A stretch of DNA of 64,000 nt from Salinispora fenicalii (GTDB lineage Bacteria; Actinomycetota; Actinomycetes; Mycobacteriales; Micromonosporaceae), in NCBI RefSeq assembly GCF_000514815.1, contig NZ_KI911472.1, forward strand, positions 90,835 to 154,834, given 5' to 3'. Of the stretch, positions 1 through 7,944 are shown piece after piece. Each line of letters starts with the position of its first letter. Position 1 is the first letter of the stretch. The notes below the pieces were generated by a model that was not told where the DNA came from, ran no database searches, and worked only from the letters and a program-made list of their open reading frames with translations. Made by a program: the position numbers and the translations under genes.

Positions 1-240
1 CACGACTCGCAGGGCCTGTTCCAGCAGCGCCCGTCGTCCGGTTGGGGCACGGTGGAGCAGATCACCGACCCCGCCTACTCCACCACCGCGTTCCTGGAGG
101 GTTTGAAGCAGGTCGAGGGCTGGCAGGACATGCCGTTGACCGAAGCCGCGCAGACGGTGCAGGTGTCGGCGTACCCGTTCCACTACGCCCAGTGGGAGAC
201 CCAGGCCGCCGACCTCGTCGCCGAGCACTGGACCAGCTGA
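1..240 (+). CDS. C-terminal part of a secreted cell-wall-associated protein (5' truncated by window edge)
   Basis: The reading frame is open from base 1 and ends at TGA 238-240, giving 79 residues with no start inside the window. The visible part contains a SQGLFQQRPSSGWG motif followed by an aromatic-rich segment (GWQDMP, YPFHYAQWE). This tail recurs in actinobacterial secreted proteins often linked to peptidoglycan-hydrolase domains; that is recognition from memory, and the catalytic part lies outside the window. A perfect 15-bp hairpin follows 71 bp downstream, consistent with the end of a transcription unit. The function cannot be settled from this fragment. Confidence 0.6.
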   Translation, partial: HDSQGLFQQRPSSGWGTVEQITDPAYSTTAFLEGLKQVEGWQDMPLTEAAQTVQVSAYPFHYAQWETQAADLVAEHWTS

Positions 241-310
241 CCCCACCCACACCACCAGGCACAAACAAACCCCCACCCACAGACCTAACCCGTACAAGGG
301 GGAGAAAGAC

Positions 311-346
311 TGTTGGCCGGCACCCGAACCAGGGTGCCGGCCAACA
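311..346. terminator. Perfect 15-bp hairpin, probable bidirectional terminator
   Basis: TGTTGGCCGGCACCC (311-325) pairs perfectly with 332-346 around a 6-nt loop. It lies between two convergent genes (one ending at 240 on +, one ending at 353 on -), so it probably serves both. No U-tract is visible, as is common for actinobacterial terminators. Confidence 0.8.
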
Positions 347-352
347 GCCGCG

Positions 353-961
353 TCAGGGCGTTTCGTTCCCTGCGGTGGTTGCCGGGGCGCCGGGGCTCAT
401 CCGGTGGCGAGCTTCGCGCGGGTGCTCATCAGACCCGAGGAGGTTGCGACCGCGCCATCGGGCGGGATCAGCCGCACGCGGGTCCGTGGCGGATAGGCCA
501 ATGCCCCAGACCCGATCTACCGGGCTGGCTTCCACCAGGACCCGCTTCTTTGTGCGCGAGAGGTACTGCCCGAGTCCAGGGTGCTGGCTGAATTTGGCCA
601 CGTTGCCGGCGACGACCAGGTCGAAGCAGTGCGCATCCCAGGTGGCCTGGTCGAAATTACGGACCTGCCGGCCCAGGGCCTTGACCGCGCCCGGATGCGA
701 CGCTGTAAGCATCTGCGTGACAATCTTCTCGTCGCCAAACAGGCGAGCTTTCCCGATCATCATGTAGTGCTCAGCCGTGACGTATCGAATTCCATCAACG
801 ATGAAGGGAGCCGGCCACCACTGGCTCAGGCATCCCGCGCCGATGCTGCCATCTGGTTGGGGTTGATGCCCCCAGAAGAACAGGTACTTTACCTGCCCGC
901 CGGCATCGGCGATCTCCTGCAGTTCGGGCAGGCTAAGCGGCGGTGAAGCAATCTCCGGCAT
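353..961 (-). CDS. NADAR family protein (YbiA-like)
   Basis: This 202-residue protein has the NADAR hallmarks: an aromatic FFWGH segment, LSQWWPAPF, the VDGIRYVTAEHYMM stretch that typifies the family, KARLFGD, and a C-terminal VWGIGL / GRNLLG motif. NADAR proteins are N-glycosidases acting on ADP-ribose- or riboflavin-intermediate-like N-glycosides and may detoxify damaged metabolites. I start at ATG 959-961; a longer open frame to 1159 has low-complexity Pro/Ala sequence and is unlikely to be translated. The gene is convergent with the preceding cell-wall gene. Its exact substrate cannot be read from the sequence. Confidence 0.85.
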   Translation of the reverse strand: MPEIASPPLSLPELQEIADAGGQVKYLFFWGHQPQPDGSIGAGCLSQWWPAPFIVDGIRYVTAEHYMMIGKARLFGDEKIVTQMLTASHPGAVKALGRQVRNFDQATWDAHCFDLVVAGNVAKFSQHPGLGQYLSRTKKRVLVEASPVDRVWGIGLSATDPRAADPARWRGRNLLGSDEHPREARHRMSPGAPATTAGNETP

Positions 962-1028
962 ATCCAGCAGGCTGCCAGAACCGGCCACTAACGCGCTATT
1001 GATTTGGCTGCCAGGAGTAGCCGGCCGT

Positions 1029-1398
1029 TCAGTCTTTGGACGGGTGCCAGGTGCGTACGGCGCGTGCGGCTGTGGTGCCGCAGAGCAGGGTGAGAGCAGC
1101 GGCGATAGCGGCGATGCCGAGGTAGAGGCGGGTGCGGGCATCGTATGTGGTGAGCACACCGAGGGACCGGATCTGGCTGAGGACGATTCCGGTGGCGGCC
1201 AGGATGCCGGCGAGGGCGAGGATGGTCACGCCGGCTACGCCGAAGGAGAGCACCCAGTTGAAGACGGAGGAAGGTCCACGCGGTCAGCAAGGTCACTGCG
1301 GCAGCTACGGCCAGGGAGCAACGATGCGTCACGGCACCAGCGCCGGCCCGTCGCCCCGCGCGATGAGCGGCAGCGAGCAGCACGAATGCACGGTTCAC
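1029..1398 (-). pseudogene. Remnant of FtsX-type ABC permease (internal deletion plus frameshift)
   Basis: GTG at 1398 opens a frame encoding a membrane-permease-like N-terminus (MNRAFVLLAAAHRAG, then a hydrophobic helix). Near 1255 the sensible sequence jumps to another frame that encodes two hydrophobic helices (LSFGVAGVTILALAGI ... LYLGIAAIAAALTLLCG) and a basic tail ending at 1029. Together only about 120 residues remain of a family that usually has 400-900. The GTG would overlap the TGA of the adjacent ATPase if the ATPase frame is corrected, the normal arrangement for such operons. I infer a permease that lost its middle and is out of frame. Confidence 0.6.
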
Positions 1399-1401
1399 GA
1401 G

Positions 1402-2079
1402 CTACCCGCCGACATCGCGGTGAGGCGACCCCCGTCGAGAGCAAGCTGCTGATCCGCGCGCGGCGACCCGGTCGTTGTGCGTGACGACGATCAGCGCGCA
1501 GCCGTACCGTCGCGGTAGGTCGAACAGGAGATCACTGACGACCTGCCCCGAGGCGCTGTCGAGAGACCCGGTCGGCTCGTCCGCAAGGATGACACCGGGC
1601 CGCGTGATCAACGCACGCGCCACTGCAACCCGTTGGCGCTCACCGCCGGACAAGGTAGCGGTCGCGGCGTCGGCAAGCTCTCCAACGCCGAGATCATGCA
1701 GCAGTGTCTTCCCCCGCTCGTAGCTCGCCCTCCGCGGTGCGGAATCCAACAGCGCCGGCAGGGTCACGTTCTCCAACGGTGTCAACTTGGGCAGAAGCTC
1801 ACCGAACTGATACACCAAGCCGACCGACCGTAGCCGCAACGCCGAACGCGTCCTCGGCGACAAACTTGTCAGTTCTTGACCATTGATCCAGACGCGACCG
1901 TCAGCCAGTGGCAGGATCCCCGCGAGACACAGTATTAGCGTCGTCTTTCCCGTACCGCTGGGCCCGGTCACTGCCAACGACGTCTGCGAGGGTACATCGA
2001 ACGAAACGTCAGCGAAAATCTCGCGTTCGGCTACCGCATAGCACAAAGCTTCGGCCCGCACCGTAGAGGCGTTCCTCAT
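1402..2079 (-). CDS. ABC transporter ATP-binding protein, LolD/MacB type, with frameshifted C-terminus
   Basis: The 225-residue protein carries Walker A GPSGTGKTT, a Q-loop (VYQFGELLP), signature LSGGERQRVAVARAL, Walker B VILADEPTGSLD and the H-loop VVTHNDR. ATG 2079 is preceded by a GGAGGAAC ribosome-binding site. After RVAARG the tail turns into unrelated residues (SAACSRRGSP). In the next frame the expected tail appears (ADQQLALDGGRL) and its TGA overlaps the GTG of the permease remnant, so two bases appear lost from a GC repeat near 1460. The catalytic core is intact, but with its permease destroyed the transporter is unlikely to work. Confidence 0.8.
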   Translation of the reverse strand: MRNASTVRAEALCYAVAEREIFADVSFDVPSQTSLAVTGPSGTGKTTLILCLAGILPLADGRVWINGQELTSLSPRTRSALRLRSVGLVYQFGELLPKLTPLENVTLPALLDSAPRRASYERGKTLLHDLGVGELADAATATLSGGERQRVAVARALITRPGVILADEPTGSLDSASGQVVSDLLFDLPRRYGCALIVVTHNDRVAARGSAACSRRGSPHRDVGG

Positions 2080-2176
2080 TGTTCCTCCCGGGACGTGGCG
2101 ATGTGGGCCAGCGTAGGTACTGAGCCAAATGTGCGGCGAACAGAGCACCCGGTGGCGGGGATACCGAACTGCATCG

Positions 2177-2235
2177 CTCCGATGGCCATCATCGGAGTGG
2201 AGGCGAGATCCTAGTTGCAGGCGCCACCTAGGATC
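2177..2235 (+). promoter_or_regulatory. Two hairpins in the leader of the serine hydrolase gene
   Basis: CTCCGAT (2177-2183) pairs with ATCGGAG (2191-2197), and GATCCTAG (2207-2214) pairs with CTAGGATC (2228-2235). The right arm of the second hairpin contains AGGA, the only plausible ribosome-binding site for ATG 2241. The structure could mask translation initiation, or be a protein-binding palindrome shared with the divergent ABC gene. The repeats are visible; the regulatory role is inferred. Confidence 0.45.
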
Positions 2236-2240
2236 GCAAT

Positions 2241-3509
2241 ATGTCTATCATTCCTCGGGCGTTGAAGATCGCGGTTGCCAGTGTGACGCTGGCAGCTGCG
2301 GCCTTTGTGGTGCCCACATCTGCTGCCGCGTTACCAACTACGCCCGTCGGCGGAAGCTCCGCCGGCGGGCTGGATCGGGTCGAGTTGCGCACCGCACTCG
2401 CCACGGTGCCCGAAGCTGGCGTTCCGGGTGCGCTGGCGGCCGTGCGCGACGGCCGACACGACTGGCGCGGCAGTGCCGGCCAGGCGTTCCTGACCAGCCC
2501 CCGACCGATGCAGCCGCAGCTGCGGCACCGCATCGGCAGCATCACCAAGACGTTCGTCGCCACCACTGTGCTGCAGCTTGTTGACGAGGGCCGGCTGGGC
2601 CTCGACGACCCGATCGGGGAGCTGCTGCCGGAGCTCGTGCCGGGTGACCGTGGCGCCGAAGTCACCGTCAGGATGCTGTTGAACCACACCAGCGGCATCG
2701 GCAACTACACCAACGCGATGCTCGACTCGTGGGCGGCGATCAACCAGATGCAGGTCACGACGTACGCACCAGCCGACCTGGTTGCGACGGGCCTGGCCAT
2801 GCCGCCGACCAACGCGCCCGGGGCGGAGTTCAGCTACTCGAACACGAACTACATCCTGGCCGGCTTACTGATCGAGTCGATCACTGGTAACCCGGCGGCG
2901 GCAGAGGTGCAGCGGCGTATTCTGCGGCCACTGAAGCTCACCGGGACCTCATTCCCTGGCACTGATCCGACTATTCGTGGCCCACACAGTGGTGCCTACT
3001 TCGCTCCGTTCGGGGTTCGTGACCTCAGCGAGTTCAACATGAGCTGGGGTTGGACGGCGGGCGAGATGATTGGGACCACGGCGGACCTGAACACGTTCTT
3101 CCGGGCGCTGCTCGGCGGTGATCTGCTCAGCCCGGCCATGCTCGATGAGATGCTCGCCGGGGTGCCGATGCTGCCGGGACTACCGGAAGCTGGAAGCTAC
3201 GGTCTCGGTATCCTCTCGATTCCTACCCCGTGCGGTGAATTCTTCGGCCATGACGGTCTGGTGATCGGTCACATGATGTTCTCGTTGCACAGCCGCGATG
3301 GCGGTCGCCAGGTATCCGCCGGGATCAACCTCAGCCACTACCAGGTCGGCCTGCCCGATGCGCATCCGATCGACATCGCCTGGCAGTCGTTCCTGCTGAC
3401 GGCGATGTGCCCGACCGGCGAGACGAGTGGCCGCTCGGCAGCGGACGTGCTGCAACTCCCCAGCGTGACCCGGATGCCGGGCAATGACGCCGTGGTCGCG
3501 GGGCCCTGA
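2241..3509 (+). CDS. Secreted serine hydrolase of the beta-lactamase / D-Ala-D-Ala carboxypeptidase family
   Basis: This is a 422-residue protein with an N-terminal signal peptide (basic MSIIPRALK, hydrophobic stretch, cleavage near the AAALP region about residue 31). The three active-site motifs of class C beta-lactamase-like enzymes are visible: SITK at 100-103 (nucleophile Ser100, Lys103), YSN at 199-201, and HDG at 337-339 in place of KTG, as in R61-type DD-peptidases and esterases. It probably cleaves a D-amino-acid peptide or an ester outside the cell; sequence alone does not separate the two. It is divergent from the decaying ABC operon and followed after 20 bp by an acetyltransferase gene. 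Confidence 0.88.
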   Translation: MSIIPRALKIAVASVTLAAAAFVVPTSAAALPTTPVGGSSAGGLDRVELRTALATVPEAGVPGALAAVRDGRHDWRGSAGQAFLTSPRPMQPQLRHRIGSITKTFVATTVLQLVDEGRLGLDDPIGELLPELVPGDRGAEVTVRMLLNHTSGIGNYTNAMLDSWAAINQMQVTTYAPADLVATGLAMPPTNAPGAEFSYSNTNYILAGLLIESITGNPAAAEVQRRILRPLKLTGTSFPGTDPTIRGPHSGAYFAPFGVRDLSEFNMSWGWTAGEMIGTTADLNTFFRALLGGDLLSPAMLDEMLAGVPMLPGLPEAGSYGLGILSIPTPCGEFFGHDGLVIGHMMFSLHSRDGGRQVSAGINLSHYQVGLPDAHPIDIAWQSFLLTAMCPTGETSGRSAADVLQLPSVTRMPGNDAVVAGP

Positions 3510-3529
3510 TAGCGAGCTAGGCTTGGTCG

Positions 3530-4084
3530 ATGACAGGCGGCCCTGCCGCTGGGAGAGCGAGGAGGACGTCCCTGATTCGGGCGGCAAGACAATCGGAGCT
3601 CGGCGACCTGGCTCGGCTTGAGGTCCACGCTGGCCAGCTCTTTCATTCGGTTGGCATGTCAGAAATCGCTGGTCATGAGGTGGACCAGCAGGCCTTGAGG
3701 CGCAGTCAGCGGCAGGGGCTGATCTGGGTTGCCGAGGAAGGCGATCGGACGGTCGGCTACGTCATGGCGGCGGTGCTGGACGGCAACGCCCACATCGAGC
3801 AGGTGTCGGTAGCGCCCACGCACGCTCGGCGCGGGATCGGTCGGCGGCTCATCGCACACGTCGAGGACTGGGGGAGGCGTAACGGTCGTCCAGCGACGAC
3901 CCTGACCACCTTCCGCGATGTGCCCTGGAACGGCCCCTACTACCGCAGGCTCGGGTACCGGGAGCTACCCAACACGGAGATTGGACGCGAGCTGACCGCC
4001 GCAATGCGACACGAAGCCGCGCTGCCGGGCCTGGACTCTTCGCTCCGGTGCGCGATGATCAAAGCTAACGGGGGCGGGCTTTGA
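3530..4084 (+). CDS. GNAT family N-acetyltransferase
   Basis: This 184-residue protein has the GNAT fold signature: an N-terminal IRAARQSELGDLARLE segment, a beta-strand pair (WVAEEGDRTVGYVMAAVLDG), and the acetyl-CoA pyrophosphate loop VAPTHARRGIGRRLIAHV (R-x-x-G-x-G/R). A C-terminal YYRRLGYREL strand also fits. The acceptor is unknown; candidates are small-molecule amines or a protein N-terminus. It starts 20 bp after the serine hydrolase stop, suggesting co-transcription. The start at ATG 3530 adds a basic leader; GNAT homology begins about 15 residues in. Confidence 0.85.
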   Translation: MTGGPAAGRARRTSLIRAARQSELGDLARLEVHAGQLFHSVGMSEIAGHEVDQQALRRSQRQGLIWVAEEGDRTVGYVMAAVLDGNAHIEQVSVAPTHARRGIGRRLIAHVEDWGRRNGRPATTLTTFRDVPWNGPYYRRLGYRELPNTEIGRELTAAMRHEAALPGLDSSLRCAMIKANGGGL

Positions 4085-4229
4085 CCTGGCCGACCAGCGC
4101 TTGCCGCTGAGTCCAAGCGAGCAGGGGTGAGGGAGCACACGCCGGCGGTACGGCTGGGGCTGGGTGGGCGCATCCGCCGCTGCCCAGCCCCAGCACTGGA
4201 GGGCAGCTGGCTGCCCGAGGTCGTACGCG

Positions 4230-5092
4230 TCAGATGTCGGCCGTGACCGGTAGTGGTCGGCGTAGTCGGTGTAGCAGTAGCGGACGAACCAGCTCGTCAC
4301 GCACCACTTTGGTGCCTCAACGGCTAACGTCTCATTGTCGCCCGAGCCATTCCGGGCGTGGCCGTTGCGTTGCAGAATGTAGTCGAGCTGTTGGCGGCTA
4401 CTCTGGCCGTCGTTGTAGCCGGCCATGTCGTTGCGCTGAGCATCCCACGAGTATTGATGGCCGGTGAACGTGGCATCGCTGACGTCGAGCCGGGTCAACA
4501 TGCTGTCGTACTCGGTGGAGTAGCGGTCAACGTTGAAGTCACCGGCGATGATGACCTGTTCGTCCGCCGGGATCTGGCGGCTGTCCAGGAAGGCGTCGAG
4601 CTCGTCGAACTGGGCTGCCCCTACCTGGGCCCCGGTGCCATCAGAGCAGCCGGTGTCGGCCGCCTGCGCATGAGTGCCCACCACGTGTACGGGAGTGTTG
4701 TTGACGTCGAACTGCGCGTAGACGAAGCCTTTGTTGGAGAACCAGTCCGCCCCGCAGCCGTCCGCGTAGACGTACTGGATCGTTTCCTGGATGGGCCACC
4801 GGCTCAGGATGGTGACTCCGCCATCCTCCGGGGTTGCGCTGGAGTATGAGCCCAAAGTGGCGTCCCAGCCGGACCTGGACCGGCCTAGAACCGGGGTTTG
4901 GTGAGGATACTGCGTAGCCAGCTGATCTTTGAGCCGGTCGGATGCCTCGTTGTCGAACATTTCTTGCAGAAGGACAACATCCTGGCCGGCGATGTAGTCG
5001 GCCTCAGCGATCAGGTGGGACCGCGTGATCTGCCCCCAGTTTGGGAAGAGTGACTGGGGCAGGAACATGACGTTGTGGGTCAGGACCTTCAG
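4230..5092 (-). pseudogene. Sphingomyelinase C-type phosphodiesterase remnant (signal peptide lost, frameshift at the end)
   Basis: About 285 residues closely match secreted bacterial sphingomyelinases of the endonuclease/exonuclease/phosphatase fold: LTHNVMFLPQSLFPNWGQ, catalytic Glu in VVLLQEMFDN, WDATLGSYSS, DGGVTILSRWPI, VVGTHAQ, GDFNVD, and the final catalytic DH. Homologues have a signal peptide, but here homology begins at 5092, directly beside the stop codon of the upstream SDR gene, with no start codon before an internal ATG at 5068. At the other end one C is missing after DHY; restoring it gives YPVTADI and a stop at 4230. Uncorrected, the frame runs on to 3965 antisense to the acetyltransferase. 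I therefore call it non-functional. Confidence 0.8.
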
Positions 5093-6000
5093 CGGTACCC
5101 GGTCGGGTCGGCGGGCTTGCCGACGTCCTGCACCTCGACCAGGTATCGCCAGGCGTCGGGCTGGCTCCCGTCCAGGTCGGTGAAGCCATAGATCTTTGCC
5201 AGCTCCCCGCTGGAGAGGGACTTGCCGTGCCAACGGGACACGTCCGGATCCTGTGCCAGGGCCGCCACGGCGCGGCCAACGTAGGCCGGGCTTTCGGAGA
5301 TCGCGAAGTGGGGCTCGACCGTGAGCGCGTCGCGCCAGTTCTGCTCGGTCACACCGAAGCTGTCCAGCATGTCCTCAGACCGCAACCATCCGGGAGTGAG
5401 CAGCACCGATGTCGTGTTCTGTGACCGGAGTTCATGCGCCAGTGCGAACGCCATTCGGCTCACGGCGCCCTTGGCGAGATCGTAGAAAAACGAGTTGCGG
5501 TAGGTGGTCGCGTTGTACTCGTCCGTCCCATCGGTCATCTCGACAACCAGCCCACCCGGGTTTTGGATGAGCAGGGGCAGCGCGAAGTGACTGGTGATGG
5601 CGTGGGTTTCCACAGCGAGACGGAGCGTGTGTAGCCCGGCGGTCAGGTCTGACTCCCAGACCGTCTTGTTCCACTCCACCTGGGAGGTGCCCCAGATGTC
5701 ATTGACGAGTACGTGGAGAGCGCCCTGCTCGGATTCGATCCGCGCGATCAGCTCACGTACCTCGTCGGGGACAAGGTGGTCGACCTGCACCGCGATGCCG
5801 ACCCCACCAGCGGCGCTGACCAACTCGGCAGTGTCCTCAATGGTCTCCGGCCGGTTCATCTCCGACCGTTGGGCTCGGGTCGACCTGCCGGTCACGTAGA
5901 CCGTAGCCCCAGCCGCTCCGAGCTGGATGGCGGTTCCTCGGCCGGCACCCCGGGTCCCTCCGGCGACGAGCGCCACCTTGCCGGTCAACAGCTTGGTCAT
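5089..6000 (-). CDS. Short-chain dehydrogenase/reductase (SDR)
   Basis: This 303-residue oxidoreductase starts at ATG 6000. The N-terminal LLTGKVALVAGGTRGAGRG segment is the dinucleotide-binding glycine motif, VTGRSTRAQRSEMNRPE suggests an Arg pocket for NADPH, VLVNDIWG replaces the usual NNAG, and YDLAK is the YxxxK catalytic pair. The C-terminus (SLSSGELAKIYGFTDLDG) resembles other actinobacterial SDRs, so the gene looks complete. Its TGA (5089-5091) abuts the truncated sphingomyelinase, so a deletion junction lies immediately downstream. The substrate is unknown. Confidence 0.88.
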   Translation of the reverse strand: MTKLLTGKVALVAGGTRGAGRGTAIQLGAAGATVYVTGRSTRAQRSEMNRPETIEDTAELVSAAGGVGIAVQVDHLVPDEVRELIARIESEQGALHVLVNDIWGTSQVEWNKTVWESDLTAGLHTLRLAVETHAITSHFALPLLIQNPGGLVVEMTDGTDEYNATTYRNSFFYDLAKGAVSRMAFALAHELRSQNTTSVLLTPGWLRSEDMLDSFGVTEQNWRDALTVEPHFAISESPAYVGRAVAALAQDPDVSRWHGKSLSSGELAKIYGFTDLDGSQPDAWRYLVEVQDVGKPADPTGYR

Positions 6001-6037
6001 GCGCCGTACCCTAGTTGCGCGGAGTGGGGAGTGTCGC

Positions 6038-6766
6038 CTAGCGAGCCGCGGCTCCCTGCTTGGCTTTCTTTCGGCCAAGGTAGTGGATCCGCTGCTCCTG
6101 GTCGAGGTGTTCGATGGCTGGGCGCAGTAGCGTCCGGGGCATGGTGGCCGCGTGCCGGTCGAGGAATTCGAGCAGCCGTGCCCGGTCCTGGTCTCCGGCG
6201 CTGCGCAGCAGCCAGCCGGTGGCCTTGTGGATCAGGTCATGCGGATCGGCGACGAACATCTCGGCGATCCGGAACGTGTCGTCGAGGTCGCCGGCGCGTA
6301 CGAACGCCATGGTGCTGACGATCGCGGTTCGTCGCTGCCACGGGTCGTCGGAGCGTGCCAACTCGTACAGCACGTCGCGGGACTTGTCGACCAGATGCGC
6401 CCCGACCACGTTCGCGGCACCGAGGTCGACCAGGTCCCAGTTGTCGATCCGGTCGTGCCGGCGCAGGTAGAGGTCGTACAGCTCCACGCGTCGCGCGTCG
6501 GTGGTCTTCTTCCGTGTGGCCTGTTTGGACATGATGCTGACTGCGCCGGCGCGTACCTCGTGGATCGGGCTGTCGAGTAGGGTTTCGATCTCGCCGGGTG
6601 CCAGGTCGATGAATTCTTTGGCCAGCGCGAAGACCTGACCCATTCGGACGCCCAGGAATGTGTCGCCCTCGGCGTGCCTGAAGTAGCGCTGAATCTTGCG
6701 GAGCTCCTCATCCGACTGGTGTGTCCCCAACTTCTCGACGAACTGCTCGGCGCTGACATCCGTCAT
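6038..6766 (-). CDS. DNA alkylation repair protein, AlkD-like HEAT-repeat glycosylase
   Basis: The protein has 242 residues, with ATG 6766 preceded by a GGAGGGG ribosome-binding site. It is mostly alpha-helical, with repeats typical of the AlkC/AlkD family: an N-terminal KIQRYF segment, VRMGQVFALAKEF, EVRAGAVSIMSKQA, NWDLVDLGAANVVG, WQRRTAIVSTMAFV, and KATGWLLRSAG. The NWDLVD element matches the Trp/Asp pair used by AlkD to excise N3- and N7-alkylpurines. It probably removes alkylated bases. The gene stands alone between the SDR gene and a divergent ArsR regulator. Confidence 0.88.
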   Translation of the reverse strand: MTDVSAEQFVEKLGTHQSDEELRKIQRYFRHAEGDTFLGVRMGQVFALAKEFIDLAPGEIETLLDSPIHEVRAGAVSIMSKQATRKKTTDARRVELYDLYLRRHDRIDNWDLVDLGAANVVGAHLVDKSRDVLYELARSDDPWQRRTAIVSTMAFVRAGDLDDTFRIAEMFVADPHDLIHKATGWLLRSAGDQDRARLLEFLDRHAATMPRTLLRPAIEHLDQEQRIHYLGRKKAKQGAAAR

Positions 6767-6979
6767 GGGTGGCCCCTCCGATCGATAGGCGATCGTACCG
6801 ATCCCGGAGCCACCCAGGGCCGATCGACCGGGCGTGTCCCGAGTAGCCGGACCCCCGTACACCTGCAGGAACGGGCGCGCTGGCTGGGCGGCCGTTCGGC
6901 TCGCGTCGCCTCGCCGGAGCGCCCTCCACCTGCGAAGACATGCCCGGGGCCGAGCTTGACAGGGCAACAGTCAAAGGAT

Positions 6980-7011
6980 ATAACCAACTCGTTATGAAAC
7001 AAGCTGGTTAT
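6980..7011 (+). promoter_or_regulatory. Probable ArsR operator overlapping its own start codon
   Basis: ATAACCAACT (6980-6989) and AGCTGGTTAT (7002-7011) form a 9/10 inverted repeat centred on the ATG at 6994, and ATAAC/GTTAT arms form a second, shorter palindrome at 6980-6995. AT-rich palindromes of this kind are typical ArsR-family operators. Its position suggests autoregulation of the ArsR-SRPBCC operon. Confidence 0.6.
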
Positions 7012-7389
7012 GCATACGATGAGCCCGAGCGCCTCGACGCCACCTTCGCGGCCTTGGCAGACCCGACCCGGCGAGCGATCCTCGCTCGGCTCGCGCAGGG
7101 AGACGCGACCGTGAAGGAGATCGCCGCCCCGTTCCCGGTGAGTCAACCGGCGATCTCTCGGCACCTGAAGGTGTTGGAGAACGCGGGGCTGATTTCTCGC
7201 GGACGTGTCGCCCAACGCCGGCCGTGTCACCTCGAGGGGCGCCAGCTCCGGTTGGTCGTGGACTGGCTGGAGAACTACCGCAGCTACTGGGCGGAGGCGT
7301 ACGGGCATTTGGACGAACTGCTCGACGAACTTCAAGCCGGTGCCGCTGTCCGCCAGTCGAGTGCCGGCCGGGAGGGGCAAGGGACATGA
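6994..7389 (+). CDS. ArsR-family winged-helix repressor
   Basis: This 131-residue regulator has the ArsR winged-helix core: LADPTRRAILARLAQG, TVKEIAAPF, the recognition helix VSQPAISRHLKVLENAGLI and the wing SRGRVAQRRPCHL. It lacks the Cys/His metal-binding set of metal-sensing members and belongs to the subgroup paired with SRPBCC (AHSA1) proteins. Its TGA overlaps the ATG of that partner by four bases, so the two are translationally coupled. A palindrome overlaps the start codon. ATG 6994 is chosen because the longer frame has no coding character. Confidence 0.88.
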   Translation: MKQAGYAYDEPERLDATFAALADPTRRAILARLAQGDATVKEIAAPFPVSQPAISRHLKVLENAGLISRGRVAQRRPCHLEGRQLRLVVDWLENYRSYWAEAYGHLDELLDELQAGAAVRQSSAGREGQGT

Positions 7390-7862
7390 CGGCGAAGACC
7401 CTGCGGGTGACCACACCAGCGCCGACCGACATCGTCCTGACCCGGGTGTTCAACGCGCCACGTCACCTCGTGTTCGACACGTTGACCAAGCCGGAACTGC
7501 TCAAGCGGTGGTTCGGCGCGCGCGGTTGGCGCCTGGTCGAATGCGAGGTCGAGCTACGGGTCGGTGGTAGCTGGCGCTTCGTCTCGGTGGGGCCTGCTGG
7601 CCTGAGAATGGGCCAGGGTGGGGTGTACCGCGAGGTCCAGGCGCCGGACCGACTCGTCTACACCGAGTCCTACGACGACCAATGGGTGCCGGGCGAGTCC
7701 CTCGTCACCGCCGTACTCACGGAGCGCGCCGGGTTAACCACGCTGAAGACCACCCTGCGCTACTCATCGCAGGAGGTGCGCGACCTCGTGCTGGCCACTC
7801 CGATGGAGCGGGGCGTGGGGGAGAGCTACGACCGGCTCGACGAGGTGCTTGCGTCACGGTGA
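7386..7862 (+). CDS. SRPBCC (AHSA1-type) domain protein
   Basis: This 158-residue START/Bet v1-like protein has family landmarks: VLTRVFNAPRHLVFDTLT, LKRWFGARGW, GGSWRFVSVGP, YREVQAPDRLVYTES, and a C-terminal GVGESYDRLDEVL helix. Such proteins bind hydrophobic ligands in a deep cavity; those encoded after ArsR regulators are widespread and mostly uncharacterised. ATG 7386 overlaps the ArsR stop (ATGA), which fixes the start. It is probably co-regulated with ArsR through the operator at 6980. Confidence 0.87.
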   Translation: MTAKTLRVTTPAPTDIVLTRVFNAPRHLVFDTLTKPELLKRWFGARGWRLVECEVELRVGGSWRFVSVGPAGLRMGQGGVYREVQAPDRLVYTESYDDQWVPGESLVTAVLTERAGLTTLKTTLRYSSQEVRDLVLATPMERGVGESYDRLDEVLASR

Positions 7863-7944
7863 TGTGGGCCCGCGGAGGCCACCAAGAATGTGTCGGCGGC
7901 CGGAGAGCGTGTCCGTCAAGCAAGGGGTAGCGGGAGCGGGATAT

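Noticed and set aside
3965..4229. Extension of the sphingomyelinase frame antisense to the acetyltransferase gene
   Set aside because: It arises only because one base is missing near 4248; the residues after DHY have no homology character.
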